Both the position numbers and the translations under genes were made by a program. 64,000 bases of DNA, from assembly GCA_013397795.1 (NCBI GenBank), contig VZTJ01004023.1:2005489-2069488 (forward strand). The letters are read 5' to 3'. The stretch comes from Orthonyx spaldingii. Taxonomy: Eukaryota > Chordata > Aves > Passeriformes > Orthonychidae. Below, piece by piece: positions 26,101 through 39,620 of this stretch. Below the pieces are notes generated by a model. It was given only the letters and a program-made list of their open reading frames with translations, ran no database searches and was not told the origin of the DNA. Each line of letters begins with the position of its first letter. The stretch's first letter is position 1.

Positions 26101-28350
26101 TTTCACTCTGCAAAATGCTTGAGCAAGATTAGAATTTCTCTACCTAAAGAGATGTAATCAGATTGAAACAAACCCTGTGGTGCCTGTACTTAAGAGGAAA
26201 AGGCTGAATGCCCTCTTTGAAGGTTGCAGATAAAAAGATTCTATTAATAGTTAGAGGTGCTCCTTTACAACAATTTATATTGATAAATATTTCTAAAACA
26301 AAACTTATATGTTTAATAAAATCCTACACATATTAGAATAATCCAGTGCTGATGGTCAGACCCAGCAGGCTGCATTTTTATGGCTAGGTGAGCAATCTAC
26401 TAGGGAAGGTCTTTAAATGTTCTGTCTCTACAAGTGTAAGTAAAACATTTAAAGTCCAATTCCACCTATAGCTGCAGGAGGCCACGCAGAGAGCTGCATT
26501 CTGCTGCAAACCCTATGGCTCTGGACCTGCTCCTGTGTTCTCCAAAAACTCCGTGGCATGAGCTGAAGTTCTCTTCCAATTCAGACAGAAATTAGCTTGC
26601 CTCTTGGGCCTGCCCTGGCTTTGCCCACGGGCTGATGGACCTTGGACATGTGGGTGCCTTGGTCATTCCCTGAGAGTTGCCAGGGGGTGGGCAGGGAGGG
26701 CCCTGCTGGGCTGGCCACAGCAACCAGAGCCTGCTGGTGATTGTCTGGAGCTCTGTGTGCAGCAAATGTCTGTGAAACACGTTAGATTCTCATCTGCCTC
26801 TTGTAGTGAAACCAGGTTTTGTCAGAAGATTCCTGACCAGGGCCAGCCTTATTGTTCTCATGGTTCAGCTGAGGTCAGTAATGTATGTAATCTGTGCCAG
26901 GGTGTGGGTGCATCTGGCAAGTAATGGCAATACCCCAGCCTGTGAAGACTTCCCTCTGAATGACAGTGCTATAATTAAATCTCCAAATTCAGGACTCTGA
27001 GCCAGAATTGAAGTTTGGGAACTTCATAGAGGTAGGGGCCAGCTGTGAAGCTCATCTGGGGATGTGGATTGCAATTTCCCAAAGCTCGGGGGCGGTTTGG
27101 TTTGGGGGAAGATGCTCAGGAGCTGTATAAAGAGATTGAGCAAAGATAGCAAGTTCTCTTTCACAGCACTAGTCTGAGTAAACAGGTTTGCAATAATCAG
27201 CTGTTGACAGATGGCAGCAAAACACCTGTGAGTGACTAAACTTTTCAGCCACTTAGAGCTTCAGGAAAACTTGGTGCTGATTCTCAGAAATGAGAAGCAT
27301 ATCTTCTTAACATGTTCTGTATCTCTTGCAACTTTCTTCTTTAGCCACAATAAAATGCCTATGGATGAAGCTCATGGAAGTTCATCAAATTCATTTGGCA
27401 CTGGTTTATGCCTACTTTTAAAATATGTCAGATGTAACGCTAATCTTGGTGCAACCGCACTGTAATTAGTGTTTGGCTCACCCCACTATAGTAAATGCAC
27501 CTGACTCAGCTATTTCACAGTTAGATATCATTATGCTTTGAAGCTGTATTTACCATCTGCAGCTGAAATATTTTCCTGAAAGTATCCCATAGACAATAAG
27601 GCATTGGCCCTATTGTGTTGCGTGTGCCTTGTTTATGTAATGACCCAGATGCGTACCCAAAAGACAACAATTTGCTTACAAGTGTTAGAGCCTTATACAG
27701 TGTGGGATACGTTTCTTGACTTTCTGAAGGGATGGTTTCACTGGACAACAATGAGCGGTTCTTAATTGGACCCTTTGATAAATTACAGGCTCCATTACAG
27801 AGCCATTTTAAAATCAGTAGAGTGGGAGGGTTTTTCTCAATCGCATGAGAACAAGGTGAGGGTAGGGTAGACAAAATAACCACGATATGCTTCACAAAGG
27901 GATCTGTGTCAAAGCCTGGCTGACCTCCAGACTAGACCCTCCAGGCTAGTGCTGGGTGTCATGTGGAGATGAGATGCAAAGTTCAGGCTCGCTTTTGGTG
28001 GTGCACTCAAACCCCAGCACAAAGGGGACTTCAGGTCTGCTCCCCAAAGGACATCACAGGGCTTCACACCTGGTCTCTCCCACAGGCTGCCAGAAACCAC
28101 TGCACAATCAGCACAGTGTCATCAGCATTCAAGAGTTCATCTCCAGTCTTACATTATTTGATTAAAGTTCTAGCTTGTGGATTCCAACGGTGAGAAAAGG
28201 ATCTCAATTTTCATGTGGAAAGAGAAGTTTTCATTCTTATGATTATGGAGAAGAGCCTGAAAAAGGAACTTTAAAGGCTCAGCCCCCAGAAGGCATTTAG
28301 GTGTGATTTATGTGTGTGACTCCTGTTTTATGGTTTTTCAATGCTGAGGG
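23170..28350. other. Non-coding stretch, nothing recognised
   Basis: No gene is supported. A pyrimidine tract ending in CCCTTGCAG near 25,270 looks like a splice acceptor, but the following sequence is not a recognisable exon. About 25,600-25,850 is AT-rich and complex (TTATTAGTCAATGG, CCAATTATTTTC) and could be regulatory. A run of As lies at about 24,921-24,930. Confidence 0.5.
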
Positions 28351-28760
28351 TTAGCAACACAGCCAGCTTTGTTTCATGAGGTAAAGCAGAGCTGGAACAC
28401 TGCAGATAATGGAAAGTCCCTGGTAACACCGATACAGCTGGTTTCTGCCTGTCTCCCTGCTGCAGCTGTTTGCAGAAGGGCTCTTATCTGGGGCACAGCC
28501 TGGGGCATGCCCCGCTCTGGACCGGAGCTGGAGTGCCTGTGGGCAGTGCGGTGTCTGTGCAGAAAAACCCCTTGGAGGTGGGGATGGAAGCATCCCAGGG
28601 GCTGCACCAAAAGCGTGGCTCTGGCAGAGCAGTGAGGGCCACGGGCAGCCTCTGTGCCTGGGTGGTTTGCACACAGCAGCTCGGGGTGCCTGTACTTGTG
28701 CTGCCTGTACACCACATTGTCTGGCCCTGGAGAACGTGCTGATCACATGTGGATGACTGT
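28351..28760. other. GC-richer non-coding patch
   Basis: This patch is richer in G and C than its flanks, so open frames pile up on both strands (up to 143 codons). None has a domain, and the simultaneous openness in several frames is the signature of composition rather than coding. CpG is too sparse for an island. Confidence 0.45.
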
Positions 28761-30059
28761 ATGGAGAAAATAACAAAATCATGCTTTTTCTATAGAGGTC
28801 AGGTATTCTGACTGGACATCATTTATCCCCTAATCTGGGGATCTGGGCTGCAGGCTGGGTAAATGGTTTGCTCACTGGCAGAGCCCTCTGCAGATGTGTC
28901 TACTCATCAGCTGGAGTTTACAAGAAAATATGACCCTTGTGCATAGATCCCTGGTCTGAGTGGAGTTGAATTTCATTCACTGCATGCACAGAGGTGATGG
29001 ACACATGATTCTTAGGGCTAAATTAACTCTTGAACATTCAATTTTGTCTTCTTGCATGTCCTTGACACATATTTGGAGGGTAAACTGCAGATCAGCTTTT
29101 CCTTTATTATGATTTCAAGAGCTTGAAGAACCTGTTCACATGTTCCTACTGCGAGCTGATTTTTTGTCTGTGATTTTTTCCTGCCACTCTCTGAGCACTT
29201 CCGTGCATTAGCATCAGGATGCAGGTACAGTGCACATGAAACCAGTTTTGTGCAGTCCATCTTTTCTGCCCTGGGTGCTCAACTTCTGTCCTCATCCAGG
29301 CTCAGGTGTATATGTCTGCTTCAAGGACATGGCACAACTCGAGCAGTAAACCTGGCCCTATAGCCTTAAAGTGTGCTTTAAAAGATATAACTAGATAAGA
29401 AGATATAACTAGACGCTTTGTTCTTGCAAATAAGGCTGAGATTACAATATTTAAAATAAGCATAATTAAGAGTATACTCAAATATACATAGGGTTTAATT
29501 TTTCATGTAGAAGAATTAAGCCAAATTGCAACATCTTTGCAGTCATATCAATGACAGCATAGGTATAAAACTCAAGAGAATTATATCTTTAATATCTACT
29601 TTCATGCAGCAAAAAAAAGAGATCAATTTATTTGAATTGGTACATTTGCTTTATTTGAAACTTTAAATTCATCACATTTCCAGGAAATTCTACAGTAACA
29701 TTTTACTGGGCTTTCTCTTTTAAACCACCAGGGAGACCATCTCTTACTAATTCACTAAAACAAGAATTAGGTTTTTTATTATTATTTATTTCAATACCGA
29801 CCATCGCTATGGCATCTGAGAAAGGAGCTTCTGTGTATTAAACTTCTTAACAAAAATGTAGCTCCCTCTTCTGCTGACCCAGATAATTAGTTGTTGGTTT
29901 TTCAAGGAATAGGATTTACAAATATGTGTTCAGAACTGCAGCTGATTTCTTTTCATTTTTCTTTTGGTGCATGGATTTGTGAATATCAGACCAAAATTCC
30001 TTATATGTTTCAATGCTCAGAATCAGAGCTAACAGCATTAACTGGGTGAGCATTTCATA
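28761..30059. other. Non-coding, AT-rich toward its end
   Basis: No gene is seen. It contains the direct repeat listed at 29,382. From about 29,420 onward the sequence is strongly AT-rich. Confidence 0.5.
29382..29413. repeat. Perfect 14-bp direct repeat, period 18
   Basis: AAGATATAACTAGA occurs at 29,382-29,395 and again at 29,400-29,413. This is a very recent or slippage-type duplication. Confidence 0.9.
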
Positions 30060-30830
30060 AACATGAAGGGTTTGCATTTTCTGAGCATACTAATATTATG
30101 TTCCAAAATAAAACCGTGCTCTAATTATGATGCTGCAATAAATGCATAGCATTATTAAGTTAGCATTTATGTCTGAATTATGTTCATTCTGCTAGACAGG
30201 GAGAGCGTAGCCAGTTCTTCTCTCAAGCTTCAGTGCAATAGTCCAAGCATCGTTCAAAGGTGTTAATACATCCTGCAGTGTAGCTTTGGAGATGGCCCTT
30301 CTCGTTAAATTGCTCAGTCTTATCAGTGTCATTAGCGACTTCAGAGTAAGCAATCAAAAGCCACTCTGCTACAAATTCCCTAAGCTTCCCTTACTACATT
30401 ATATTTTAAATTATTCAAGACACTAAAAACAAAGGGGGGGGGAAAGGGGAAACCCCCCCACACTAATTACCAGCAATAAACAGTCTTGGCTGTAAACTTC
30501 ATATTTCTGGTAAATTTGCATGCTTTCACTGGTTCAGAATCTGTCTTTATTACAAGTCTCGTTATAAAATGAGCACACTACAGCCTCTGAAGAAATCACT
30601 ATAATAAATGAGCTTTGCATTCACAAGATGAGTTCCCACATGTGTGAAAATGTTAATGTTCCCGTGACTGAATTCAATGACATAATGAATCTACAGTGGA
30701 AAATCAGTCTGCATCAAGCAAAGACAGGCATAACTGTGCTGGGCTGTTCTTGGCAGACAGGACATTTTGTATCTCAAGTTAGGAAAGGCAAATAATTGCA
30801 GTTGAAAGCCAATGTGTGCTAACTTGGCAT
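30060..30830. promoter_or_regulatory. Candidate conserved non-coding block
   Basis: This is AT-rich, complex sequence with many homeodomain-type words (CTAATTATGA near 30,121, ATTATTAAGTTAGC near 30,150, CACTAATTAC near 30,461). It has the texture of a deeply conserved enhancer. A G9/C7 tract interrupts it at 30,434-30,459. The call was not checked by alignment. Confidence 0.3.
30434..30459. repeat. G9...G4...C7 homopolymer cluster
   Basis: Nine Gs (30,434-30,442), AAA, four Gs (30,446-30,449), AAA, then seven Cs (30,453-30,459). Either G run can pair with the C run as a tight hairpin. It stands out sharply in an AT-rich neighbourhood. Confidence 0.9.
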
Positions 30831-33800
30831 TAAGGGCTAGATCCTTGAGGCTATTTTATTCTACTTGTTGCTACACCTGATTAAAAAATGTTGCTTGAGA
30901 GTAAACAGAATGAGAAACCTACTTGAAAGGGACTCTTAGATCCAGGATCGATACCCTTTTAACCTTGAGTCACATCAGGTGTGTTTGTAAGATCTTTTGT
31001 AACCAGATGTGAACGAACTCCTTCCATTCTTGCTGCCTTTGGGACTGAAACCAGCTGGAAGATAGAGATGATGCACTGGCAGTGTGATCTCATGTCTGTG
31101 CCCACATTGGAACTATTACTCCCTGGAGCAGCCACAGAGTTGTTGCTTTCATGTGTTTCAGGTAAAAGTGAATCCCTAATACTGTGCAGGTGATGAGAAA
31201 ATCGAGTGAAACTCGGAGTCTGTCCTGACTTTCTGGTACTGAGAGTTGAAAGTGTACGAATTGTGTTGGACACCATGTTAGAAAAAATTGGTTTGTGCAT
31301 TTAGAAGCAAAGGAGAAGTTGTGGAGTTGTTAGTACTAAATCTTGAGTGCTGTTCCATTTGAGAGCATGATCAGTTAGTTATAAATCCACAACAGACTTA
31401 TTGCCTCTTAGGTACAGGACTTGCCAAACCGATTCAAAAGCCAAATGACACCAACCTTATAATATATGAGTGCAATTGTAATTCTTTCCAGAAAGGGTTA
31501 GAGGAGGAGAATCAGGTCTGAAGTAAGAGAGGATTGTCATCCATAGGCAACTTCTCCTCTAATCCAAAATAGCAAGGATGGGAATTACCTTATGCTGAAT
31601 TTAGGAAAGCCCAAAACATAAAACCCAATGTAAGGTTTTAAGAGATGAAGTCCCCTGCTGATCTAGAGAATGTCTCCAGGATCAGTTTGGGAGATTTAGT
31701 TCAGTTCAGTTTGCGGGCCCAGCCCACAACTCCTTAAGTTCCAGAGAATTAGACTGAACAAATCTTACAGGAAAAGAAATCGAAGAGCTTGATACAACTC
31801 CTGTGAGAATATCCACTTTGTTGTATATAATGTCTGAGAAAACTAACCCTACAAAATATAATGTATGCTGAAAGAATGCTTTAATTGTTTGTGAGTCAAG
31901 TAGTTCAGTGCTTTGGTATATAATTTTGTTGTTGGTCCTTTAAGTCCAACAAGTATGTGTGTTTTGAAGTTCTGAATGTGTGCTGCAGGAGCATGTTCCT
32001 TAGCTTTCAAGTTTTGTGCTGGTACTTCTCAGGAATTGGTTGATGAACTTTCTTACAGAATTAATCACATACCTTCTTCTGGGTCACCAATCAGCTTCAA
32101 ATCTGGGTTTCAAAATGTGCACCAGTCATACTACTGCTTGATGTCAAGAAGTAGGTTGTTCTTTTGTGGTAGAGGAAGAGAAAATAAATATATTGTCAGT
32201 AGCTTCATCATTTGATACCTTGGGTGTCAGGAGAAAGGTTTTGGACCTATTGTGGCTGTCAGGTGGGAGATGTGTCATGTTTTGACAAGCAGCAGTCATG
32301 GATGAGTAGATCTAACGTTCTTGATTCTTGGCTCATCTTTGTTGCCCCTTCCTCTGAGCTGCCAATTATTCTGAAAAGAATCCTTTTCCCTCCATCTCTC
32401 TCTGAAGAAGTGCGGGGTGAGCTAGGGGCACCCAGTGGGGGTGATGGCTGGGTAGCTTGCAGAGTAGTGGTCTCAAATGCTGAGCACCTGAACTGAGATA
32501 CACCAAGCCTTCTTGATGTGTTGATGCAACGCATTCGTGTTTCACATGACCTACTTTAAAAAAAAGAAAAAAAAAATGCAGCCACTCTGAGCCATAAAAA
32601 TGTCAGAGTCTAATTGTGAAGGGGGCTGAACAAGCTATCACAAGATAAAAGCAAATGAAAAGATGTCTCACAAATTCTTGAAACCTCCTGTGAAAACAAG
32701 ATCTGGAGCCTGAGCCAAGTTGTCTCTGAAGCAGTGCTGCATGTCAAGAGGACATTGAAATCCATTGGCTTCCTGCTGCTTTCACTTGGTTTTAGGGGCA
32801 TGGACATTTGTTAAGATAAATCAGGACCTGGATAAGCCAGGAGAGGTAAACCTGAAGCCAAGGTGTTGTGCCAGCATATGAGGAAAGATCCTGGCATTTC
32901 TTATAAAAGGTGGCACGGGATTATATTTAACTGCAAAAGCACAATGCTTTGAAGTGCAAATGTGAATAACATATTACTCTCAACCATCCAAACGTTCCTA
33001 TCACGTTGGCCACAGTGATCCTCTTTGTGACATTTCACAAGGGGATGCAATAGGAGGGGGAACTTCAGAGGGTAAAACTGAAGCATGTTCAGGAAGCAAT
33101 ATGGGCTCAAAGCAAAGCAACAGTGCTAAAGAGAGCTCTAATTGTGTTCAGGTAACTATTTGGTTAAAATAAACACACCATCTACTGGCACACAACTTAG
33201 GTGCAGCTTGTTCACAGCTGAAGAGAACTGGTCAAGTTGTTGGTCTGCCCAAGACTTTCAGTTTGCACCTTGTAACAGCTGGTATGTGTTAGTTGTTACA
33301 GCTGAGATCACTTAAAAGTGTACTTGGTTTTTTTCCTGAATGCTCTGTTTTTATCATTCTACATCTCCTCTTTGGTTTACTCTCACTGAGTCTGCCATAA
33401 ATCCAGAACTATTCATTTTGATCACGTTTGCAATTCTGAAATGACCTGCTTTGCTGCAGCTTCTGCAGTGTTAGATGTCAGTCCAGCATGGAGCTCAATA
33501 GAGGGTGAAGTGCTCTTTATGTCTGCAGGGGTCTATCTGCAGCATGAGATGCAGTTTCTTTCTGCAGGATTTCCCAAGACAGTCTGTGAAATTAGTGGCT
33601 CATTTTCTTCATCTCTTAATGGGCCCAGTTCACTCAGGTGCATTGACCACTCAGTTCAGAGGAACCCGCCTGCTATTTTGCTTCTTCCATTTCTGCTTTG
33701 TTTGGATCTCTGAGATTGAACTGGGCTCATGGAGAGCTTTTGATGAGACAGCTTCCTCGAAGAAGATGACTGTCAGTTGGCCACCACTGTTATCTGCTTC

Positions 33801-35049
33801 ATTCTCACTGGTTGAGTGCTGTGAGGGGTGGGAACACGTGTGGAAAGACAGCTCTCAGGGAGCTGGGGTACAAATGCCATACGTAACTGGACCAGCCATT
33901 CCCCACTCCCACCGAGAGAACATCCTGTAGGAAAAGGCACCACCTTCACCTTTCAGAGCCAGCTGAAAGCTTTTCAGGTAACACAGGCAGAAGGAACAGA
34001 AAAGTTTAGAGAGGGAAGGTCCCCCTTGCTGCAGCCCCACCGCTGCTGTCATCTATCACTTCCCAGATACTGCCAAGTTATAATGGCTTTTCTCCTGCAG
34101 CCAAGCGTCTCATGGTGTGTTCCAGTTTCTGCTTTTTATTCAGGGCTGTCTTTGCTCTTTGCAGGCTCCTAAGAGTAATGCTTTACTGTCCTCTACAGAG
34201 CAGAGCTTCTTTCTCTTTGCTTTCCCCCTCTTTTACTGAATTTAGTAATCTCTTCTTTGCAGCCCATTTGAGTCCCTGGAGGCTTCTCTTAGTCATTGAC
34301 TTCTGTATTCATGTCTTTTTTAGTTACACCCTCTCACCAGTTATTTTGTGACTTTATTGGATTCCTTCAAATGTCCTCATTCAGGACATTTCGTCTGCCA
34401 CCCAGGCATGCTCTGGATTCAGGCTTTTATTGACTAAGGTATGGATGGTTGAGTTATTTCAGGCTATTTACTTCTTTGTAAGTTTTGAGCAGGTCTCTGA
34501 CATCCTGGCCAGCAGTCTCACCATTTCTAATGCTCCTTTAACACAACCCCTTCTTAGGTTAAAGGAATATGAAATTTCTCTGGGCCTAGCCCTCTGTGAC
34601 AAAGGCTGCCTGTACCCTGGCTTGTACAAAGTTTGTCATGCAGATCATTTCTTCCTGTATTTTGTAGGCAAACTGGGCAGTACAAACCTCCATCTATCAG
34701 TTTTACATGCTGTGTCAGATAACATCTTCCACATTCCCACTACATTGAGCTGGACCGAATGCATCCTGAAACAATCCATATAACAGAGATAATTGCTTTG
34801 TTATAGAAATAATAAGTCCATCAGGCATCTCCCTATCCTTGCAAAGGTAAGGTTAGCAAGACTTGGGATTGCTGGGGCCATTAATTAGTCCATTCTGGTT
34901 CCTTCCCCTTTTGAAATGGAGCGAGATGGTTAAGGGTCATTTATCATCCTGTCCCAGTCTATACTTATGAATAATAAATGGTCACTAGGTCTGGAGTCAC
35001 GGCTCACTATGAGTGAGGCCTTTTGGTTTCATTGCATGGAAACACAGTT
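30831..35049. other. Non-coding stretch, nothing recognised
   Basis: I see no gene. Open frames of 141 codons (33,505-33,930) and 117 codons (34,430-34,783) on the plus strand have no recognisable domains. An A-rich run lies at about 32,558-32,577. Confidence 0.5.
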
Positions 35050-35082
35050 GATTTCAAGGATGGCAGGACCAGACCCTTAATG
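35050..35082. repeat. Possible relic of an old sauropsid repeat
   Basis: GATTTCAAGGATGGCAGGAC with the following AGACCCTTAA resembles the old-repeat phrase GATTTCAATGGGAGCAGGAT followed by CAGGCCCTTAA. It is a short match from memory, related to the candidates at 54,660 and 61,315. Confidence 0.2.
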
Positions 35083-35119
35083 CAATTTTGATTCACATGT
35101 GAACTGTAATCTGACAATC

Positions 35120-35134
35120 AAAAAAAAAAAAAAA
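35120..35134. repeat. A15 homopolymer
   Basis: Fifteen As are followed by TTTG. No retroposon body is recognisable on either side. Confidence 0.9.
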
Positions 35135-36109
35135 TTTGTTAATATTATTCCAGCATCATTTAAGCAGGAAAATAACTTCAGAAGGATGGTAATTGGGTGC
35201 TGAGAATGGGTATGAGATGGAATAAGTTGAAAATTAGTTGGGTGAAAGAGAGAAGGAAATTGTGAAAAATGAAAAATGTGTATGATTATATTTCAGACGT
35301 ATGTTTTTAACCCTTTCATAAGGGAAGGTTTTTCTCAGAGAAAAGTTGTGAACAGCTCTGTGCTAAGTTGTGGGTGTTACAAATGGATTTGTGCTTAAAA
35401 TGACCTCTAGCACCGTCTATGTCCCACCCAGAGGGGTGTGGAGAGCACACAGCCCATCTCATGAAGTGCATGGCCTGTATCAGTCTGGCTTTTCTGAGAC
35501 ATAAACATACCAGGTCAGCCAGAGGCAAGCCTGGAACCAAGGCCTAACTTATATTGCAGCTCTAGAATTGTTCAGCATTGCCAGCTGTGATGATCTTAGT
35601 GGAAATCTGTGAATACTTGGTGGTTTTTCTTAGTACTTTTATTTCTGAAAATAGGTACATTTATAAAATAATATATAAAATACGTTATTTATAAAATAAA
35701 CTTCTCAGACCTCGTGGTTGCAGAGAGAGATTTCAGATTGTGGTTAGGGTGACCACTAAGGGTTTTGACAAAAGCAGTCAGTGAGAATGCAGAAATAAAT
35801 GTCAAATCTCTTGTTAGTTATCATTATCTAAGGCTTTTGAAAGGCATTTGAAAATTTGCGTTTGGCTGTCCTGGTTACTTAAATGTTGATTTATGTTTAG
35901 GTTTTGTGCTAGAACTGGCTTTGTGTGACAGTCAAGGACCAGCAGACATCCTAACTCGGAAGCAGAAGCGTGTGTGTGAGCAGGGACCGTGGGCACAGGC
36001 TGGTTTCCATCTGGCCGTGCTGCTGGGCCGGCTGCTAAACGGCTGCTGAATTCTGGGGGGGACGCACACGGGGAAAGGCCAGAAATGCCTTTGACAGGCC
36101 CTGCTTTGG
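35135..36109. other. Non-coding stretch with an AT-rich knot
   Basis: No gene is seen. Around 35,655-35,700 the word TTTATAAAATAA recurs, giving a small AT-rich cluster. A minus-strand open frame of 170 codons at 35,814-36,326 spans the GC-richer part and has no domain. Confidence 0.45.
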
Positions 36110-36530
36110 AGGGGGACATTACATAGCCTCTGGCCTGCCCGCCCTCGTGGGCTCCCCACTGAACCTGAAAAAACTCAAAGTTGCTGTCACCAGGTTCAGG
36201 GGAGAGGGGCCTGTGGGAGGTGCGTGCGTGGCACCGCGCTGCTGATAACAGGCACTGGATGACAGACAATCCCAGGGGCCCAGCTCCTTTCTTCTTTATG
36301 TGTTTTCTGGCAGGCATCATCATCATTCACTCTTTAATACAGGCCTTGAAATATCGACAGGATTCCTGTTCATAAACATATTCAAAGCCCATTTGTTACT
36401 GCGTCCAGGCTCACCACTTTCAGAGGTATTGCCATCTGATGCACACTCAGTGTTTTGGTTCAAAACAGAAATAGCCTGATGAAATTTCTTGCTAAAAGGA
36501 AAGTTATTGCACATGTACATTAGTTATTTT
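36110..36530. promoter_or_regulatory. Candidate conserved non-coding block
   Basis: This block is complex sequence with CpG in its left part and a cluster of sites: GCTGATAACA (GATA type) near 36,240, GGATGACAGACA (MEIS/TGIF type) near 36,257 and CTTTAATACAGG near 36,331. The reading is from motif density only. The GC-rich left edge makes an old promoter possible, but no transcript start or exon can be shown. Confidence 0.27.
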
Positions 36531-38399
36531 TCATTGCCTCGAGGGGAACCACAAATGTGTGTTGTTTCTAATTAATTGCTGGGTTATGTAAAGAGTGCTC
36601 TATATAGTGAAGTAGGATGCTTGACACAGCCAGATTCCTCCCCTTACACTGCTGAGCCTTCCACATTTATTCCCAATCTTGAGTAGCTCTTCTTGTCCCA
36701 CTGAGCCGGTTGCAGTAGATGGTTATATTTCTTTAGAGTGCAGATGTTTGTAAATTTTTGATTTCCACAACATGAGCCCTTCAAGATCTCATTGGAGGAT
36801 GAGCTTGGAGACTTCTCCTGAAATAATGACAGACTGACCTACTGGTGGTGGTGTACAACTGTTTATCCTTCCAGAATCTGTTTTTGTCTTTAGGGTTTCT
36901 TTTTTTTGTGAGACCCATACTCAGGTTGTGTGCTTCCAGTCTGGCATCCATTTAGCATCCATGCCACTTGTGCCTGGGAAAAGTAAAAATTAAGTGTAAG
37001 TCTATGCACTAGAAGCAATGGCCCCTCTTTTGAAGCACCTTTTGCAGGGGCAGAGGTGACAGTCCCAGGTGGAAGGACACAGCTTCCTGCTGTGCACTGG
37101 CCATCCAGCTGAGCGTGTCCAAAACATCCTCATCTCCATGTCATGATTTTAGCTCAGTTCATGGTGTTTATCCTGGCTGTCAGAGGTAAGAGTAAGGGCA
37201 GGATGAAGTCCTGGGTCTGCCAGATTATGGAAATATGTGTGTAGTGTGTTATGCTGGAGGAGGTCAGGCAGTGAAAATAGTCAGAGCAGGTACAGAACGG
37301 GAGCGACGGAGGTGGGGGGTCAAGGAAATGGTTTTCAAGGATATCCCAGGTGAACTCACACCCTCTCTTGCTGAGCTAATGCATTGAAAGGGTTCAACCT
37401 CTCCAAACTGCAGGGAGGCAAAGGTGCATCCGTCTGTGGAAGAGGGTTACAGCAGTGGGACTTGATCAGAGCTGGGTCAGATCCTTAGGATTAAGGGTGC
37501 TTGGCCCAAACCCTCCTTGCGCTCATGGAGAAGAATATCAGGAGATGTCTGGGTTGTCTTCTGTTTCTGCTTTTCACTCTTTACAAAAGTGTTCTGGTGT
37601 GACTGGATTTCTAGACACTCCCATGATGTCAATAATACTAACTTTAACTGCTGTTAAACCTCTGGTCAATTATTGGCTCTGTTGTCTTTATGTTTAAATC
37701 TCTAACCCCCTCTGAAATGTTTGTGTACTGGCTGTTGCCTTTGCTGAGCAGTATGCTGTGTGTGTAATAGCCACTTTGTGTATGCTGAGCAAACATGAAA
37801 TTCTGTTTTAAGTACTATATGGAAATCCATATGTTGTCTGGGATCCTGCTTTGCTTTTCATGCAGAAAGAGAACAGAAGAAACAGCATGTATTTATTAAA
37901 GCCATATTTCTTCAGATAGCTTAACCTCTGTTTTATAAATTGTATTTAACATCAGTATCATATTCTGTCTTAATCGACTGTTGCATTTTAAAGTCTGTTC
38001 CCATGTCAGCCTGGAGTGGTCCATGCAAATCAGTCCAATGGAGAGAAAACAGGATAGTATTATGTCGTGTCTCTTTAGTGTTATATCCAATTTTATGCTT
38101 TGTTGAGAGCAGAAGTCACACTATAACAATCCCTCAAAGGCTCAAAGCTAAAGGAACATTAATCAACAGCAAGTGACTAAATATAATGTCCATGTTGGAG
38201 GAAAGGAGTTTGTATCTGGTTCCATGCACTCCATCTGATGCCTGGGACTTTTATCAACTAAGGCTGAGGGGGAATCTTTAAAAAAGAAATATTTGAGTAA
38301 GAATGATTTATCATGTGACTGAGATGAGCCCACTGGGAAAGGTGACTGGCCAAGTCCATGTTGACTAAGTAGATCAAGAACGAGTGCCACAGATATGTC
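36531..38399. other. Non-coding stretch, nothing recognised
   Basis: I see no exon or nameable repeat. Short open frames carry no domains. Confidence 0.5.
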
Positions 38400-39620
38400 T
38401 CAGTTTTAAATGCCTGTTGGCTGGTCTCATTAATCTGCTAAATTACCCAGCTCAAATTGCTTATGTGTAAGTGTTACATCAAGGTACACTATTTTGTATT
38501 AGCTGCCATATAAAAAGGAAACAGCCACCGAAGGTAGGAGAGAGTGAGGGTGAGTTATTGGCTGTTAAATAATCCAGCAACAAAGTACTTACTCATGGGG
38601 AACAAAAATTGCCGAGAAATATTCACAGGGGTATCTGATAATGTCTAATTTGTTCCCAGAATCACACATCATTGTTTCTGCATACTCCAGAGAGAGGCAA
38701 AAACAGCACAGGAGAGAAACAAATATACACAGACACACAAATAATTAACAGGCATGGGATCATAGAGTCCAGTATTAGACCTGGAATACAGTGAAGACAC
38801 AGCATAAGAAATGTTTATTATGAGCAAAGATGAAAAAACTTGACATTAGGGCTGGCTGATTGCAGTTATGAATAACAATTCTTAAATCATCCATGGCAAA
38901 CTCTTCTTACAAAGGAAATGAATTGTTGCAACACAATACATCCTTGTTGTATCGATATGATTATCTAGTTATCCATAACATGTTGTAATTTGTTTTGATT
39001 TTTAAGTGTTCTTTAGCTGCAAAGCCTTAATGAGGCTTCTCTAAATTGATTAGGAACTGCAAGATACAGCATGGTTCACAGATTATTTCAGAGAGCTGTC
39101 AACATCCTGTGACTTTCATTTCATTGGATTTAATGATCGTTGGAAAAGGTGTGCATTACAGCCAGATACAATCACATTTGTCAGCATGATCCTTTTAAGT
39201 GCAATTCAATTAAAGTGTTATTCTCTAATTTTATTATTGCTCAAGCTGAGTGCTAATGCTAGCTACCAATAAAACTACAGGTAGATAATGGTATACAATT
39301 TAATTTAACTAATTGGAGTTTAGTGATCTAACATGCTTTTCATATCTTAATTCTTTGAATAATCTTTGATTTTTGCATCTGGTACAATTCTTTTAATGGA
39401 AAAGGGCAACTGAAAACATCAGTTACATTTGAGATTAAATTATCTAGTAACATCTGCCTTTAACAGTGTATCAGTATGCATGAGAATTTTCCTCTATTAC
39501 CTGCCACTTGCATCCATTTTCCATTGTCAGTGTGCTTGACCTTGAAATTAATTTATCTAACTGTGCTTACATTCCTTATTAAGTTAACTGCAGACTTGGA
39601 GTGCCAGAAACATTCTCACC
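38400..39620. promoter_or_regulatory. Long candidate conserved non-coding block
   Basis: About 1.2 kb of AT-rich but non-repetitive sequence contains dense TAAT-core words: CATTAATCTGC near 38,428, CTAAATTGATTAGG near 39,041, TTCAATTAAAG near 39,205, TTTAACTAATTGG near 39,302, AAATTAATTTATC near 39,545. There are almost no simple repeats and no open frame above 60 codons from 38,400 on. Among all stretches here it reads most like a developmental enhancer cluster. No alignment was possible. Confidence 0.35.

Noticed and set aside
28351..28760. CpG island or promoter
   Set aside because: It is GC-richer than its flanks, but CpG is sparse and no transcript start or exon can be shown.
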